Below are positions 56,364-64,000 of a stretch of DNA of 64,000 bases, one piece after another. The notes beneath the pieces are model-generated. The model was not told where the DNA came from, did not search any database, and saw nothing but the letters and a program-made list of their open reading frames with translations. Made by a program: the position numbers and the translations under genes. Origin of the DNA: Phaeospirillum tilakii (GTDB lineage Bacteria > Pseudomonadota > Alphaproteobacteria > Rhodospirillales > Magnetospirillaceae); NCBI RefSeq assembly GCF_042683125.1, contig NZ_JBHUIY010000006.1, forward strand, positions 1 to 64,000. Reading direction: 5' to 3'. How positions within the stretch are numbered: position 1 is the stretch's first letter; each line of letters starts with the position of its first letter.

Positions 56364-56855
56364 TTAGGCTTCGGCGGCGACCGGAGCGGCCTTCTTCGGC
56401 GCCTGGATCACCAGGGTGCCGCCGGCCTTCTCGACCGCTTCCTTGGCCGAGGCCGAGGCACCGGCGACGGTCAGGGTGACCTTGGCGGTCAGGGCGCCAC
56501 GGCCGAGCAGGCGAACGCCGTCCAGGATCTTGCCGATCAGGCCGGCGGCCTGGAGCTTGGCGGCGTCGATCGGCTGGCTGGCGTCGATCTTGCCGGCATC
56601 GATCGCGGCCTGGAGACGGCCGAGATTGATCTCGGAGAATTCGAGCGCGAACGGCACCTTGAAGCCGCGCTTCGGCAGGCGCCGGTAGATCGGCATCTGG
56701 CCGCCTTCGAACCCGTTGATGGCGACGCCGGTGCGGGAGGTCTGACCCTTGACGCCCTTGCCGGAGGTCTTGCCCTTGCCCGAGCCGATGCCGCGGCCGA
56801 GGCGCTTGGAAACGTGGCGGGCGCCCGGATTGTCGCGAATTTCGTTCAGCTTCAT
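56364..56855 (-). CDS. rplO: 50S ribosomal protein L15
   Basis: 163 residues. MKLNEIRDNPGARHVSKRLG, then GKTSGKGVKGQTSRTGVAIN and GGQMPIYRRLPKRGF. The C-terminus has an Ala/Lys-rich extension (PKKAAPVAAEA). L15 binds early in assembly of the large subunit. Confidence 0.97.
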   Translation of the reverse strand: MKLNEIRDNPGARHVSKRLGRGIGSGKGKTSGKGVKGQTSRTGVAINGFEGGQMPIYRRLPKRGFKVPFALEFSEINLGRLQAAIDAGKIDASQPIDAAKLQAAGLIGKILDGVRLLGRGALTAKVTLTVAGASASAKEAVEKAGGTLVIQAPKKAAPVAAEA

Positions 56856-56917
56856 CGTCTTTTCCTCGTGGTGATCCGGAAGGCCCGGGCGGGAATGCCG
56901 CCCGGGCCCCGGAGCGC

Positions 56918-57100
56918 CTACTCCTCGACCCGCACCAGATGGCGGACCTTGGCGATCATGCCGCGCACCGCCGGGGTGTCTTCCAGTTCGCGGGTCCGAT
57001 TCACCTTGTTGAGCCCCAGCCCCACCAGGGTGGCCCGCTGGTCGGCCGGACGGCCGATCGGGCTGTGGGTCTGGGTCACCTTCACGGTCTTGCCGGACAT
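56918..57100 (-). CDS. rpmD: 50S ribosomal protein L30
   Basis: 60 residues, MSGKTVKVTQTHSPIGRPAD then ATLVGLGLNKVNRTRELEDT and IAKVRHLVRVEE. Length and motifs are those of bacterial L30. It sits between rpsE and rplO as usual. Confidence 0.96.
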   Translation of the reverse strand: MSGKTVKVTQTHSPIGRPADQRATLVGLGLNKVNRTRELEDTPAVRGMIAKVRHLVRVEE

Positions 57101-57112
57101 GGTCCCTCTCCC

Positions 57113-57748
57113 TTACGCGGTGGCGGCGGCGGCGGCGGCGGTGCCGTCGCGCCGGCCGATGATGTCACCGACCTTCTTGCCCCGCTTGGCGGCGACGCTG
57201 CGCGGCGACGCCATCGCGGTCAGGGCGGCGAAGGTCGCCTTGATCATGTTGTGCGGGTTCGAGGTGCCGAGGCACTTGGCCACGACGTCCTGGACGCCCA
57301 TGGTCTCGAACACGGCGCGCATCGGGCCGCCGGCGATGATGCCGGTACCGGCGGGCGCCGCCCGCAGCACGACCCGGCCGGCCCCGAAATGGCCATACGA
57401 GTCATGATGCAGGGTGCGGCCTTCGCGCAGCGCGATCTTGATCATGTTGCGCTTGGCCTGTTCGGTCGCCTTGCGGATCGCTTCCGGCACTTCGCGGGCC
57501 TTGCCCGAGCCGTAGCCGACGCGACCCTTGGCGTCACCGACCACCACCAGGGCGGCGAAGGCGAAGCGACGGCCACCCTTCACCACCTTGGCGACGCGGT
57601 TGATGTGAACCAGCTTGTCGACGAATTCGGATTCCTCGCGCTCACGCGGGGACTGCTCGCCGCCGCGGCCACGGGCCCGATCGCCGCGCTCGCCGCGCTC
57701 ACCACCGCGACCGCGCTCGGGCCGGTCAGAATTGGGAGTACGTGCCAT
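57113..57748 (-). CDS. rpsE: 30S ribosomal protein S5
   Basis: 211 residues. The N-terminus is an Arg/Gly/Glu-rich extension of about 35 residues (RGRGGERGERGDRARGRGGE) before the S5 start EEFVDKLVHINRVAKVVKGG-type region (FVDKLVHINRVAKVVKGGRR in part). VVVGDAKGRVGYGSGKAREV and IAGGPMRAVFETMGV follow. S5 aids decoding accuracy. The extension has RNA-binding composition. Confidence 0.96.
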   Translation of the reverse strand: MARTPNSDRPERGRGGERGERGDRARGRGGEQSPREREESEFVDKLVHINRVAKVVKGGRRFAFAALVVVGDAKGRVGYGSGKAREVPEAIRKATEQAKRNMIKIALREGRTLHHDSYGHFGAGRVVLRAAPAGTGIIAGGPMRAVFETMGVQDVVAKCLGTSNPHNMIKATFAALTAMASPRSVAAKRGKKVGDIIGRRDGTAAAAAATA

Positions 57749-57760
57749 TGCTCATCATCC

Positions 57761-58123
57761 TCAGAAAGACAGGCCGCCTTCGCGGGCCGCGTCGGCCAGG
57801 GCCTTGACCCGACCGTGGTAGATGTAGCCGCCGCGGTCGAACACCACCTCGGTGATGCCGGCCGCCACCGCGCGTTCGGCAATCAGCTTGCCGACGGCGG
57901 CCGCGGCCGACTTGTCGGCCCCGGTCTTCAACGTCTCCCTCAGCGACTTCTCCAGGCTGGAGGCGGAAGCGAGGGTGACCCCCCGCTCGTCGTCGATCAC
58001 CTGGGCATAGATGTTCTGGCCCGAACGATGGACCGACAGCCGCAACCGGCCGTGGCTCTTCGCCTTGAGGGCCTGACGGACGCGCCGCTTGCGGCGCTCG
58101 AACAATTCCTTCGGCGTCATCAT
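57761..58123 (-). CDS. rplR: 50S ribosomal protein L18
   Basis: 120 residues. RRKRRVRQALKAKSHGRLRL, SVHRSGQNIYAQVIDDERGV and EVVFDRGGYIYHGRVKALAD are L18 marks. It brings 5S rRNA into the large subunit. Tightly spaced between rplF and rpsE. Confidence 0.97.
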   Translation of the reverse strand: MMTPKELFERRKRRVRQALKAKSHGRLRLSVHRSGQNIYAQVIDDERGVTLASASSLEKSLRETLKTGADKSAAAAVGKLIAERAVAAGITEVVFDRGGYIYHGRVKALADAAREGGLSF

Positions 58124-58134
58124 GGCGGTGCCCC

Positions 58135-58668
58135 TTACTTCTTCTTGCCTTCCTTACGAAGGATGGTCTCGGTTTCGTACTTGATACCCTTGCCCTTGTA
58201 GGGCTCGGGACCACGGAAGGCGCGGATTTCCGCCGCGATCTGGCCGACGATCTGACGATCGCGCCCGCTGATCGAGATGGCGGTCGGCTTGTCGCACTTC
58301 ATGGTGATGCCTTCCGGGATCGGATAATTGACATCGTGCGAATAGCCGAGGGCCAGCTTCAGGGTCTTGCCCTCGACCGCGGCGCGGTAACCGACGCCGT
58401 TGATTTCGAGGTTGACGGTGAAGCCTTCCGACACGCCCTTGACCATGTTGTTGATCAGGGCGCGGGTGGTCCCCCACATCATCCGAGCCGGCTTCGACTC
58501 GTTCTTCGGCTTGACCCACACCAGGTTGCCGTCGAGGGTGACCTCGACGTCGTCCCGGATGACCAGCTCGGACTCGCCGAGCTTGCCCTTGACGGTCAGG
58601 TTGGCGCCGGTGATCTGAACCGTGACCCCCGACGGCACCGTGACCGGATATTTACCGACACGCGACAT
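58135..58668 (-). CDS. rplF: 50S ribosomal protein L6
   Basis: 177 residues. MSRVGKYPVTVPSGVTVQIT, ARMMWGTTRALINNMVKGVS and PEPYKGKGIKYETETILRKE. L6 sits at the base of the stalk. Both halves of the doubled fold are visible. Confidence 0.97.
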   Translation of the reverse strand: MSRVGKYPVTVPSGVTVQITGANLTVKGKLGESELVIRDDVEVTLDGNLVWVKPKNESKPARMMWGTTRALINNMVKGVSEGFTVNLEINGVGYRAAVEGKTLKLALGYSHDVNYPIPEGITMKCDKPTAISISGRDRQIVGQIAAEIRAFRGPEPYKGKGIKYETETILRKEGKKK

Positions 58669-58684
58669 TGTTGAGAGCCTCCGA

Positions 58685-59083
58685 TTAGAACACTTCGCAG
58701 AGGACTTCGCCGCCGACGTTGCTGGCGCGGGCCTCGGCGTCGGACATCACGCCGCGCGGGGTCGAGAGGATCGAAATCCCCAGCCCGTTGGCGACGCGGC
58801 GAAGGTCGGCGATCTTGGAATAGACCCGGCGGCCCGGCTTGGACACGCGCGAGATCTCCCGGATCACCGGCTGACCTTCGTGGTACTTCAGTTCGATCGA
58901 CAGTTCCGCCACACCGGGACGGATGTCGACGCGGCTGTAACCGCGGATGTAACCCTCGCGCACCAGGACGTCGAGGACATTGGCCCGCAGCGACGAGGCC
59001 GGCGCATTGACGGCGGTCTTGTGCGCCCGCTGCCCGTTACGGATGCGGGTCAGCATATCGCCGAGAGGATCGGACATGGACAT
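58685..59083 (-). CDS. rpsH: 30S ribosomal protein S8
   Basis: 132 residues. SDPLGDMLTRIRNGQRAHKT, the RVSKPGRRVYSKIADL loop, and GLGISILSTPRGVMSD-EAR, then GGEVLCEVF. S8 binds 16S rRNA and in E. coli represses the spc operon. Confidence 0.97.
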   Translation of the reverse strand: MSMSDPLGDMLTRIRNGQRAHKTAVNAPASSLRANVLDVLVREGYIRGYSRVDIRPGVAELSIELKYHEGQPVIREISRVSKPGRRVYSKIADLRRVANGLGISILSTPRGVMSDAEARASNVGGEVLCEVF

Positions 59084-59096
59084 GGCTCGCCCTCCC

Positions 59097-59402
59097 TTAC
59101 CAGCTGGACTTGACCATGCCGGGGATCTGCCCCTGCGAGGCGAGCTCGCGGAGCTTGTTCCGGCACAGTTTGAACTTGCGATAGTTGCCGCGCGACCGGC
59201 CGGTGACTTCGCAGCGCAGGCGCACGCGGGTCTTCGACGAGTTGCGGGGCAGGGTCGCCAGCTTGAGGGAGGCTTCGAACCGTTCCTCGGGGCTGGCCTC
59301 GCGGTTGTTGGCGACCGCCTTGAGGCGCTCGCGGCGGGCGGCGAACTGCTTCGCCATCCGCTCGCGCTTCTTGTTGCGCTCGACCGAGCTCACTTTAGAC
59401 AT
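59097..59402 (-). CDS. rpsN: 30S ribosomal protein S14
   Basis: 101 residues, the long, zinc-free form. VSSVERNKKRERMAKQFAAR, LPRNSSKTRVRLRCEVTGRS and RNKLRELASQGQIPGMVKSSW (in part). No CxxC zinc ribbon, as in most Proteobacteria. Confidence 0.97.
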   Translation of the reverse strand: MSKVSSVERNKKRERMAKQFAARRERLKAVANNREASPEERFEASLKLATLPRNSSKTRVRLRCEVTGRSRGNYRKFKLCRNKLRELASQGQIPGMVKSSW

Positions 59403-59416
59403 TCCCCAAACCTCCC

Positions 59417-59956
59417 TCAGGCCACGAACGGCATGTCGAAGCCCTTGAGGAGCGCCTTGGCTTCCTCGTTGGACTTGGCCGTGGTGACGAAGATGATGTC
59501 CATGCCCCGGATGGTCTCGACCCGGTCGTAATTGATTTCCGGGAAGATGATCTGTTCCTTGAGCCCAAGGGCGTAGTTGCCGCGCCCGTCGAAGCTCTTG
59601 GCCGGCACGCCGCGGAAATCGCGGACACGCGGCAGGGCGATGTTGATCAGGCGGTCGAGGAATTCGTACATCCGGTCCGCCCGCAGGGTGACCTTGCAGC
59701 CGACCACCTGACCCTCGCGCAGCTTGAACTGCGCGATCGAGGTCTTGGCCCGGGTCACCACCGGCTTCTGGCCGGCGATCAGGGTCAGCTCGGCCACCGC
59801 CGACTCGATCTTCTTCGCATCCTGGGCGGCTTCACCGACGCCCATGTTGATGACGATCTTCTCGAGCTTCGGCACCTGCATCGGGTTCCGGTAAGAGAAC
59901 TGCGACTGCAGGGCGGGACGGACGACCTTTTCGTAATGAGTGCGCAAACGTGCCAT
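59417..59956 (-). CDS. rplE: 50S ribosomal protein L5
   Basis: 179 residues. LRTHYEKVVRPALQSQFSY, PKLEKIVINMGVGEA, GQKPVVTRAKTSIAQFKLRE and GLKEQIIFPEINYDRVE. L5 carries 5S rRNA and contacts the P-site tRNA. Confidence 0.97.
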   Translation of the reverse strand: MARLRTHYEKVVRPALQSQFSYRNPMQVPKLEKIVINMGVGEAAQDAKKIESAVAELTLIAGQKPVVTRAKTSIAQFKLREGQVVGCKVTLRADRMYEFLDRLINIALPRVRDFRGVPAKSFDGRGNYALGLKEQIIFPEINYDRVETIRGMDIIFVTTAKSNEEAKALLKGFDMPFVA

Positions 59957-59971
59957 GTCTGGTCCCTCCCC

Positions 59972-60289
59972 TTACCGGTCGATCACTTCGCCGGAGCGGC
60001 GGGCGATGCGGACCTTGCGGCCGTCCTCGAGGATCTTGTGGCCGATACGGGTGGCCTTGCCGTCCTTGGGATCGACGTGGGCGACGTTGGAGACGTGGAT
60101 CGGCGCCTCCTTCTCGACGATGCCGCCGGGCGTGGCCGGGGTCTGGCGCTGATGGCGCTTGACCACGTTGACGCCCTGCACGACCACGCGCTCTTCCTTC
60201 GGGAAGGCGGCGATCACTTCACCCTTCTTGCCCTTGTCCTTGCCGGCGAGGACCACGACCTGGTCCCCCTTCTTGACATTGAGGCCCAT
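59972..60289 (-). CDS. rplX: 50S ribosomal protein L24
   Basis: ATG 60289 gives 105 residues and overlaps the rplN stop as TGATG; a GTG one codon earlier is possible. NVKKGDQVVVLAGKDKGKKG is the KOW motif, followed by GVNVVKRHQRQTPATPGGIV. L24 starts large-subunit assembly. Confidence 0.96.
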   Translation of the reverse strand: MGLNVKKGDQVVVLAGKDKGKKGEVIAAFPKEERVVVQGVNVVKRHQRQTPATPGGIVEKEAPIHVSNVAHVDPKDGKATRIGHKILEDGRKVRIARRSGEVIDR

Positions 60290-60657
60290 CACAGCACCTC
60301 CGGCGCGAGCGAAATGATCTTCATGAACTTCTTGCCACGAAGCTCACGGGTAACCGGCCCGAAGATACGGGTGCCGATCGGCTCGCCCTGCTTGTTGATC
60401 AGAACGGCGGCGTTGGTGTCGAACCGGATCGCCGAGCCGTCGGGGCGCCGAATTTCCTTGGCGGTGCGAACGATGACGGCGCGATGGACGTCACCCTTCT
60501 TCACGCGACCACGCGGAATCGCCTCCTTGATGGAAACGACGATGACGTCGCCCACCGTGGCGATGGTGCGGTGCGAACCGCCCAGCACCTTGATGCACTG
60601 CACCCGGCGGGCACCCGAATTATCGGCGACGTCCAGGTTGGTTTGCATCTGGATCAT
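60289..60657 (-). CDS. rplN: 50S ribosomal protein L14
   Basis: 122 residues. MIQMQTNLDVADNSGARRVQ, GDVIVVSIKEAIPRGRVKKG and GTRIFGPVTRELRGKKFMKI. One of the best-conserved ribosomal proteins; length is exactly as usual. Confidence 0.98.
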   Translation of the reverse strand: MIQMQTNLDVADNSGARRVQCIKVLGGSHRTIATVGDVIVVSIKEAIPRGRVKKGDVHRAVIVRTAKEIRRPDGSAIRFDTNAAVLINKQGEPIGTRIFGPVTRELRGKKFMKIISLAPEVL

Positions 60658-60688
60658 GTCACGGGTTCCTTATTCCCAGGGCCAACCG

Positions 60689-60928
60689 TCAAGCCTGCGG
60701 CTCGACGATCACTTCCCAGCACTTGGTCTTCGAGATCGGGCGGCACTCGCGGATGCGGATGGTATCGCCAACCTTGAAGGTGTTGTTCTCGTCGTGGGCG
60801 TGGTACTTCTTCGACCGACGGATGAACTTCTTGTAGATCGGATGCATCACGCGCCGCTCGACGCTGACCACCACGGTCTTTTCCATCTTGGCGCTGACCA
60901 CGGTCCCCTGAAGAATGCGCTTCGGCAT
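60689..60928 (-). CDS. rpsQ: 30S ribosomal protein S17
   Basis: ATG 60928 gives 79 residues (MPKRILQGTVVSAKMEKTVV, PIYKKFIRRSKKYHAHDENN, IRECRPISKTKCWEV). The longer frame to 61012 runs back into rpmC and is not used. Confidence 0.97.
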   Translation of the reverse strand: MPKRILQGTVVSAKMEKTVVVSVERRVMHPIYKKFIRRSKKYHAHDENNTFKVGDTIRIRECRPISKTKCWEVIVEPQA

Positions 60929-60944
60929 TTCGATGGGTCTCCTA

Positions 60945-61148
60945 TTACGACGCGCTACGGGCGCGTTCGCCAAGCAGCGTCTTGATGGTCGCGATCTCAC
61001 GACGCACGGCACGCACTTCGGCGGTGTTTTCCAGCTGGCCCGAAGCCTTGCGGAAACGCAGGTTGAACTGGGTCTTCTTCAGCTCGAGCACGCGCTCCTT
61101 GAGCTGGTCCGACGTCTTCTGGCGCAGGTCGGCGGTCTTGTCGGCCAT
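60945..61148 (-). CDS. rpmC: 50S ribosomal protein L29
   Basis: 67 residues. TSDQLKERVLELKKTQFNLR, FRKASGQLENTAEVRAVRRE and IATIKTLLGER. L29 lies at the tunnel exit where chaperones and SRP dock. Confidence 0.97.
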   Translation of the reverse strand: MADKTADLRQKTSDQLKERVLELKKTQFNLRFRKASGQLENTAEVRAVRREIATIKTLLGERARSAS

Positions 61149-61151
61149 GGC

Positions 61152-61568
61152 TTAGATCCCTCCGAGACGGCTGACGAACTTGGTCTTGATCGGCAGCTTG
61201 GCGGCCGCGAGCGCGAAACCGTCGCGCGCGATCTCTTCCGACACCCCGTCCACTTCGAACAGGATGCGGCCGGGAGCGACGCGGGCGACCCAGAACTCGG
61301 GGGCACCCTTACCGGAGCCCATGCGGACTTCGGCGGGCTTGCTCGACACCGGCAGATCCGGGAACACCCGGATCCACACCCGGCCCTGACGCTTCATGTG
61401 ACGGGTCAGGGCACGGCGGGCGGCCTCGATCTGACGGGCGGTGATCCGCTCGGGCTCGAGGGCCTTGAGGCCGTAGGCGCCGAAATTCAGCGCCGAACCG
61501 CCCTTGGTCAGGCCCTTGATCCGGCCCTTGTGGGCCTTGCGGAATTTGGTACGCTTGGGCGAAAGCAT
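61152..61568 (-). CDS. rplP: 50S ribosomal protein L16
   Basis: 138 residues. MLSPKRTKFRKAHKGRIKGL, RQIEAARRALTRHMKRQGRV, then VRMGSGKGAPEFWVARVAPG. L16 helps place tRNA in the A site. rpmC begins 3 nt later. Confidence 0.98.
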   Translation of the reverse strand: MLSPKRTKFRKAHKGRIKGLTKGGSALNFGAYGLKALEPERITARQIEAARRALTRHMKRQGRVWIRVFPDLPVSSKPAEVRMGSGKGAPEFWVARVAPGRILFEVDGVSEEIARDGFALAAAKLPIKTKFVSRLGGI

Positions 61569-61587
61569 CGTCTAACCCTCTTTGCGA

Positions 61588-62271
61588 TCAGCGCGCGGCC
61601 GGGGCGTTTTCGCCCGCGGCCCGCTTGTCCTGGGCCATCGGGTCATGGGCGAGGATTTCGCCCTTGAACACCCAGACCTTGACGCCGCAAGTGCCGTAGG
61701 TGGTCTTCGCGGTGGCGACACCGTAATCGACCTCGGCGCGCAGCGTGTGCAGCGGCACGCGCCCCTCGCGGTACCATTCCATGCGGGCGATTTCCGCGCC
61801 GCCGAGACGGCCGGAGCAGTTGATGCGGATGCCCTGGGCGCCCAGACGCATCGCCGACTGCACGGCACGCTTCATCGCACGACGGAAGGCGACCCGGCGC
61901 TCGAGCTGCTGGGCGATGCTTTCCGCCACCAGCTGGGCGTCGAGTTCCGGCTTGCGGATTTCGACGATGTTGAGGTGCACCTCGGAGCCGGTCATACGCG
62001 ACAGCTCCTTGCGCAGCACCTCGATGTCGGCGCCCTTCTTGCCGATCACCACGCCCGGACGGGCGGTGTGGATGGTGATGCGGGCCTTCTTCGCCGGGCG
62101 CTCGATCACCACGCGGGAGACGCCGGCCTGGGCCAGCTTCTCGCGCAGATAGGCGCGCAGCTTGAGGTCCTCATGCAGCAGACGGGCATAGGTCTCGTCG
62201 GCGAACCAACGCGAATCCCAGGTCCGGTTGATGCCGACGCGGAGCCCGATCGGATTGACTTTCTGACCCAT
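61588..62271 (-). CDS. rpsC: 30S ribosomal protein S3
   Basis: 227 residues. MGQKVNPIGLRVGINRTWDS, KH domain with GVVIGKKGADIEVLRKEL, SAMRLGAQGIRINCSGRLGG and GTCGVKVWVFKGEILAHD. S3 forms part of the mRNA entry helicase. Confidence 0.98.
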   Translation of the reverse strand: MGQKVNPIGLRVGINRTWDSRWFADETYARLLHEDLKLRAYLREKLAQAGVSRVVIERPAKKARITIHTARPGVVIGKKGADIEVLRKELSRMTGSEVHLNIVEIRKPELDAQLVAESIAQQLERRVAFRRAMKRAVQSAMRLGAQGIRINCSGRLGGAEIARMEWYREGRVPLHTLRAEVDYGVATAKTTYGTCGVKVWVFKGEILAHDPMAQDKRAAGENAPAAR

Positions 62272-62274
62272 CTG

Positions 62275-62658
62275 TTACTCCCCCGCTTCGGCGCGTTCGC
62301 GCACGATGACGGTCAGATTGCTGAACGGCTTCTCGACCCGGCCGACCCGGCCGCGAGCGCGGGCGCGCCAGCGCTTCATCACCATCGCCTTGCCGACATG
62401 GGCTTCGGCGACGAACAGGCGATCGACGTCGAGCTGGTGGTTGTTCTCGGCGTTGGCGATCGCCGACTGGAGGACCTTGCGGACCTCCACGGCGACCCGC
62501 CGCTTCGAGAAGGTGAGAGCGTTGAGCGCCACGTCGGCCTTCAGGCCACGGATGCTCTCGGCCACCAGGTTCAGCTTGCGCGGGCTGGTGCGGATGGTGG
62601 CGGCGAAGGCCTTGGCCTCGGTGTCCGCCAGAACCCTCTCTGCGGGTTTCTTGCCCAT
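62275..62658 (-). CDS. rplV: 50S ribosomal protein L22
   Basis: 127 residues. TIRTSPRKLNLVAESIRGLK, AIANAENNHQLDVDRLFV and RWRARARGRVGRVEKPFSNL. L22 lines the exit tunnel; mutations in its hairpin give macrolide resistance elsewhere. The start overlaps closely with the rpsS stop. Confidence 0.98.
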   Translation of the reverse strand: MGKKPAERVLADTEAKAFAATIRTSPRKLNLVAESIRGLKADVALNALTFSKRRVAVEVRKVLQSAIANAENNHQLDVDRLFVAEAHVGKAMVMKRWRARARGRVGRVEKPFSNLTVIVRERAEAGE

Positions 62659-62660
62659 GA

Positions 62661-62939
62661 CTACTTCCTCTTCGCCTTCTTGTCGACGGCGTGGCCGTAG
62701 AACGTGCGGGTCGGCGAGAACTCGCCGAACTTGTGGCCGATCATGTTCTCGGTCACCAGCACCGGGATGAACTTCTGGCCGTTATAGACGCCGAAGGTCA
62801 AGCCGACGAACTGCGGCAGGATGGTCGACCGGCGCGACCAGATCTTGATCACCTCGTTGCGGCCGCTGGCGCGGGCCTTGTCGGCCTTCCCCAGCAGATA
62901 ACCGTCGAGGAACGGGCCTTTCCAAACGGAACGAGCCAT
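62661..62939 (-). CDS. rpsS: 30S ribosomal protein S19
   Basis: 92 residues. MARSVWKGPFLDGYLLGKAD, IKIWSRRSTILPQFVGLTFG and GHKFGEFSPTRTFYGHAVDK. S19 sits in the head and pairs with S13. Confidence 0.98.
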   Translation of the reverse strand: MARSVWKGPFLDGYLLGKADKARASGRNEVIKIWSRRSTILPQFVGLTFGVYNGQKFIPVLVTENMIGHKFGEFSPTRTFYGHAVDKKAKRK

Positions 62940-62951
62940 TCTCTTCCGCTC

Positions 62952-63782
62952 CTACTGGTTCTGATGACGGCGGCGCATGATCAGCCGATCCGTCTTCTTG
63001 TTGCTGCGAGTCTTCTTGCCCTTGGTCGGCTTGCCCCACGGGGTGACCGGATGACGGCCGCCCGAGGTGCGACCCTCACCACCACCATGCGGGTGGTCGA
63101 TCGGGTTCATCGCCACGCCACGGACGCTCGGGCGCCGGCCCAGCCAGACGTTGCGGCCGGCCTTGCCGAGCGACACGTTCTGCTGGTCGGGGTTCGACAC
63201 CGCGCCGATGGTGGCGAGGCACTCGCCGCGCACCATGCGCAGTTCGCCCGAGGCGAGACGGAGCTGGGCGTAGCCCTGGTCCTTGCCGACCAGCTGGGCA
63301 TAGGTGCCGGCGGAACGGGCCATCTGGCCGCCCTTGCCCGGCTTCAGCTCGACATTGTGGACCACGGTGCCGACCGGGATATTCTTCAGCGGCATCGCGT
63401 TGCCCGGCTTGATGTCGACCTTCTCGCCCGCGACCACCTGATCGCCGACGCCGAGGCGCTGCGGAGCCAGGATGTAGGCCTTCTCGCCGTCGGCATAGCT
63501 GATCAGGGCGATGAAGGCGGTGCGGTTCGGATCGTATTCCAGCCGTTCGACGGTGGCGACCACGTCAAACTTGGTGCGCTTGAAGTCGATCAGACGGTAG
63601 CGGCGCTTGTGCCCGCCGCCACGACCGTAGGCGGTGATGCGACCGGTGTTGTTGCGGCCGCCCTTCGAGCGCAGACCCTCGGTCAGGCTGCTGAGGGGCT
63701 TGCCCTTCCACAGGTCGGAACGATCGACCAGAACCAGCTGGCGCCGGCCCGGAGTCGTCGGCTTGAACGTCTTGAGTGCCAT
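62952..63782 (-). CDS. rplB: 50S ribosomal protein L2
   Basis: 276 residues. GRNNTGRITAYGRGGGHKRR, GTVVHNVELKPGKGGQMARS and GVAMNPIDHPHGGGEGRTSG with the His needed near the peptidyl-transferase centre. The most conserved large-subunit protein. Confidence 0.99.
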   Translation of the reverse strand: MALKTFKPTTPGRRQLVLVDRSDLWKGKPLSSLTEGLRSKGGRNNTGRITAYGRGGGHKRRYRLIDFKRTKFDVVATVERLEYDPNRTAFIALISYADGEKAYILAPQRLGVGDQVVAGEKVDIKPGNAMPLKNIPVGTVVHNVELKPGKGGQMARSAGTYAQLVGKDQGYAQLRLASGELRMVRGECLATIGAVSNPDQQNVSLGKAGRNVWLGRRPSVRGVAMNPIDHPHGGGEGRTSGGRHPVTPWGKPTKGKKTRSNKKTDRLIMRRRHQNQ

Positions 63783-63786
63783 GGCG

Positions 63787-64000
63787 TCAGACTCCCGTGG
63801 TCACGTCGATGGAGTGGCCTTCGGCCAGGGTCACGATCGCCTTCTTGACGTCGCTGCGGACGCCGATCCGGCCACGGAACCGCTTGACCTTGCCCTTGGC
63901 GATCAGGGTGTTGACCGCGGTGACCTTGACACCGAAGATCCCCTCGACCGCGGCGCGGATTTCCGGCTTGGTCGCGTCGAGCGGCACCTTGAACGACACC
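63787..64000 (-). CDS. rplW: 50S ribosomal protein L23 (partial, N-terminus beyond the window)
   Basis: The frame runs off the right edge, so the 5' end is missing. The visible 70 or so residues (SFKVPLDATKPEIRAAVEGI, GVKVTAVNTLIAKGKVKRFR, ending HSIDVTTGV) are the second two-thirds of L23. L23 is the trigger-factor dock at the tunnel exit. rplD and rplC should lie next outside. Confidence 0.95.
   Translation of the reverse strand, partial: VSFKVPLDATKPEIRAAVEGIFGVKVTAVNTLIAKGKVKRFRGRIGVRSDVKKAIVTLAEGHSIDVTTGV

Overview
The window is a GC-rich chromosomal segment of an alphaproteobacterium, most plausibly Rhodospirillales. The grounds are the gltB/gltD arrangement with a short GltB propeptide, the tandem CstA carriers, the many chemotaxis and two-component proteins, and the S10/spc/alpha ribosomal gene order with adk and secY. 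Genus-level identity cannot be fixed from the sequence alone.

Layout. About 0.24-4.13 kb is a lower-GC accessory island. It is bounded by two degenerate copies of a tRNA 3' end and carries broken remnants of a serine recombinase and an AlpA-like regulator. Its intact cargo is a two-gene operon (a ThsB-type TIR protein plus a Rossmann/NDT-like domain fused to a TPR-S-like region) and a TacA/TacT-type toxin-antitoxin pair. Next come housekeeping and transport genes (SBF-like transporter, citramalate synthase cimA, trmJ). At 8.7-12.1 kb there is a sulfotransferase remnant, three tandem tail-collar genes and a Sfp-type phosphopantetheinyl transferase. Two nearly identical cstA genes (12.3-16.9 kb) follow, only the first with its ybdD partner.

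From 17 to 50 kb lie glutamate synthase (gltB-gltD), a TusA-like protein, two chemoreceptors, a TRIC-type channel, an AmpD/EamA pair, a Uup-type ABC-F ATPase, a hexapeptide acyltransferase, a very large hybrid histidine kinase with HPt, a GntP-type permease, a GH5 glycosidase, a tRNA-Arg(ACG) flanked by two homologous structured elements, a receiver-domain protein, TerC, two neighbouring Gly/Tyr-rich envelope lipoproteins and a PsiE-family protein. From 51.2 kb to the right edge the minus strand carries rplW (cut by the edge) through rplQ, including rpoA, secY and adk.

Several intergenic gaps hold a family of GC-rich palindromic repeats. The most interesting candidates are the TIR/TPR-S operon in the island, a promoter-leader-terminator unit with two tiny ORFs upstream of psiE (about 50.86-51.16 kb), and the paired RNA-like elements around tRNA-Arg. 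Long minus-strand ORFs opposite cimA, the cstA genes and gltB are GC-driven shadows and are not annotated.
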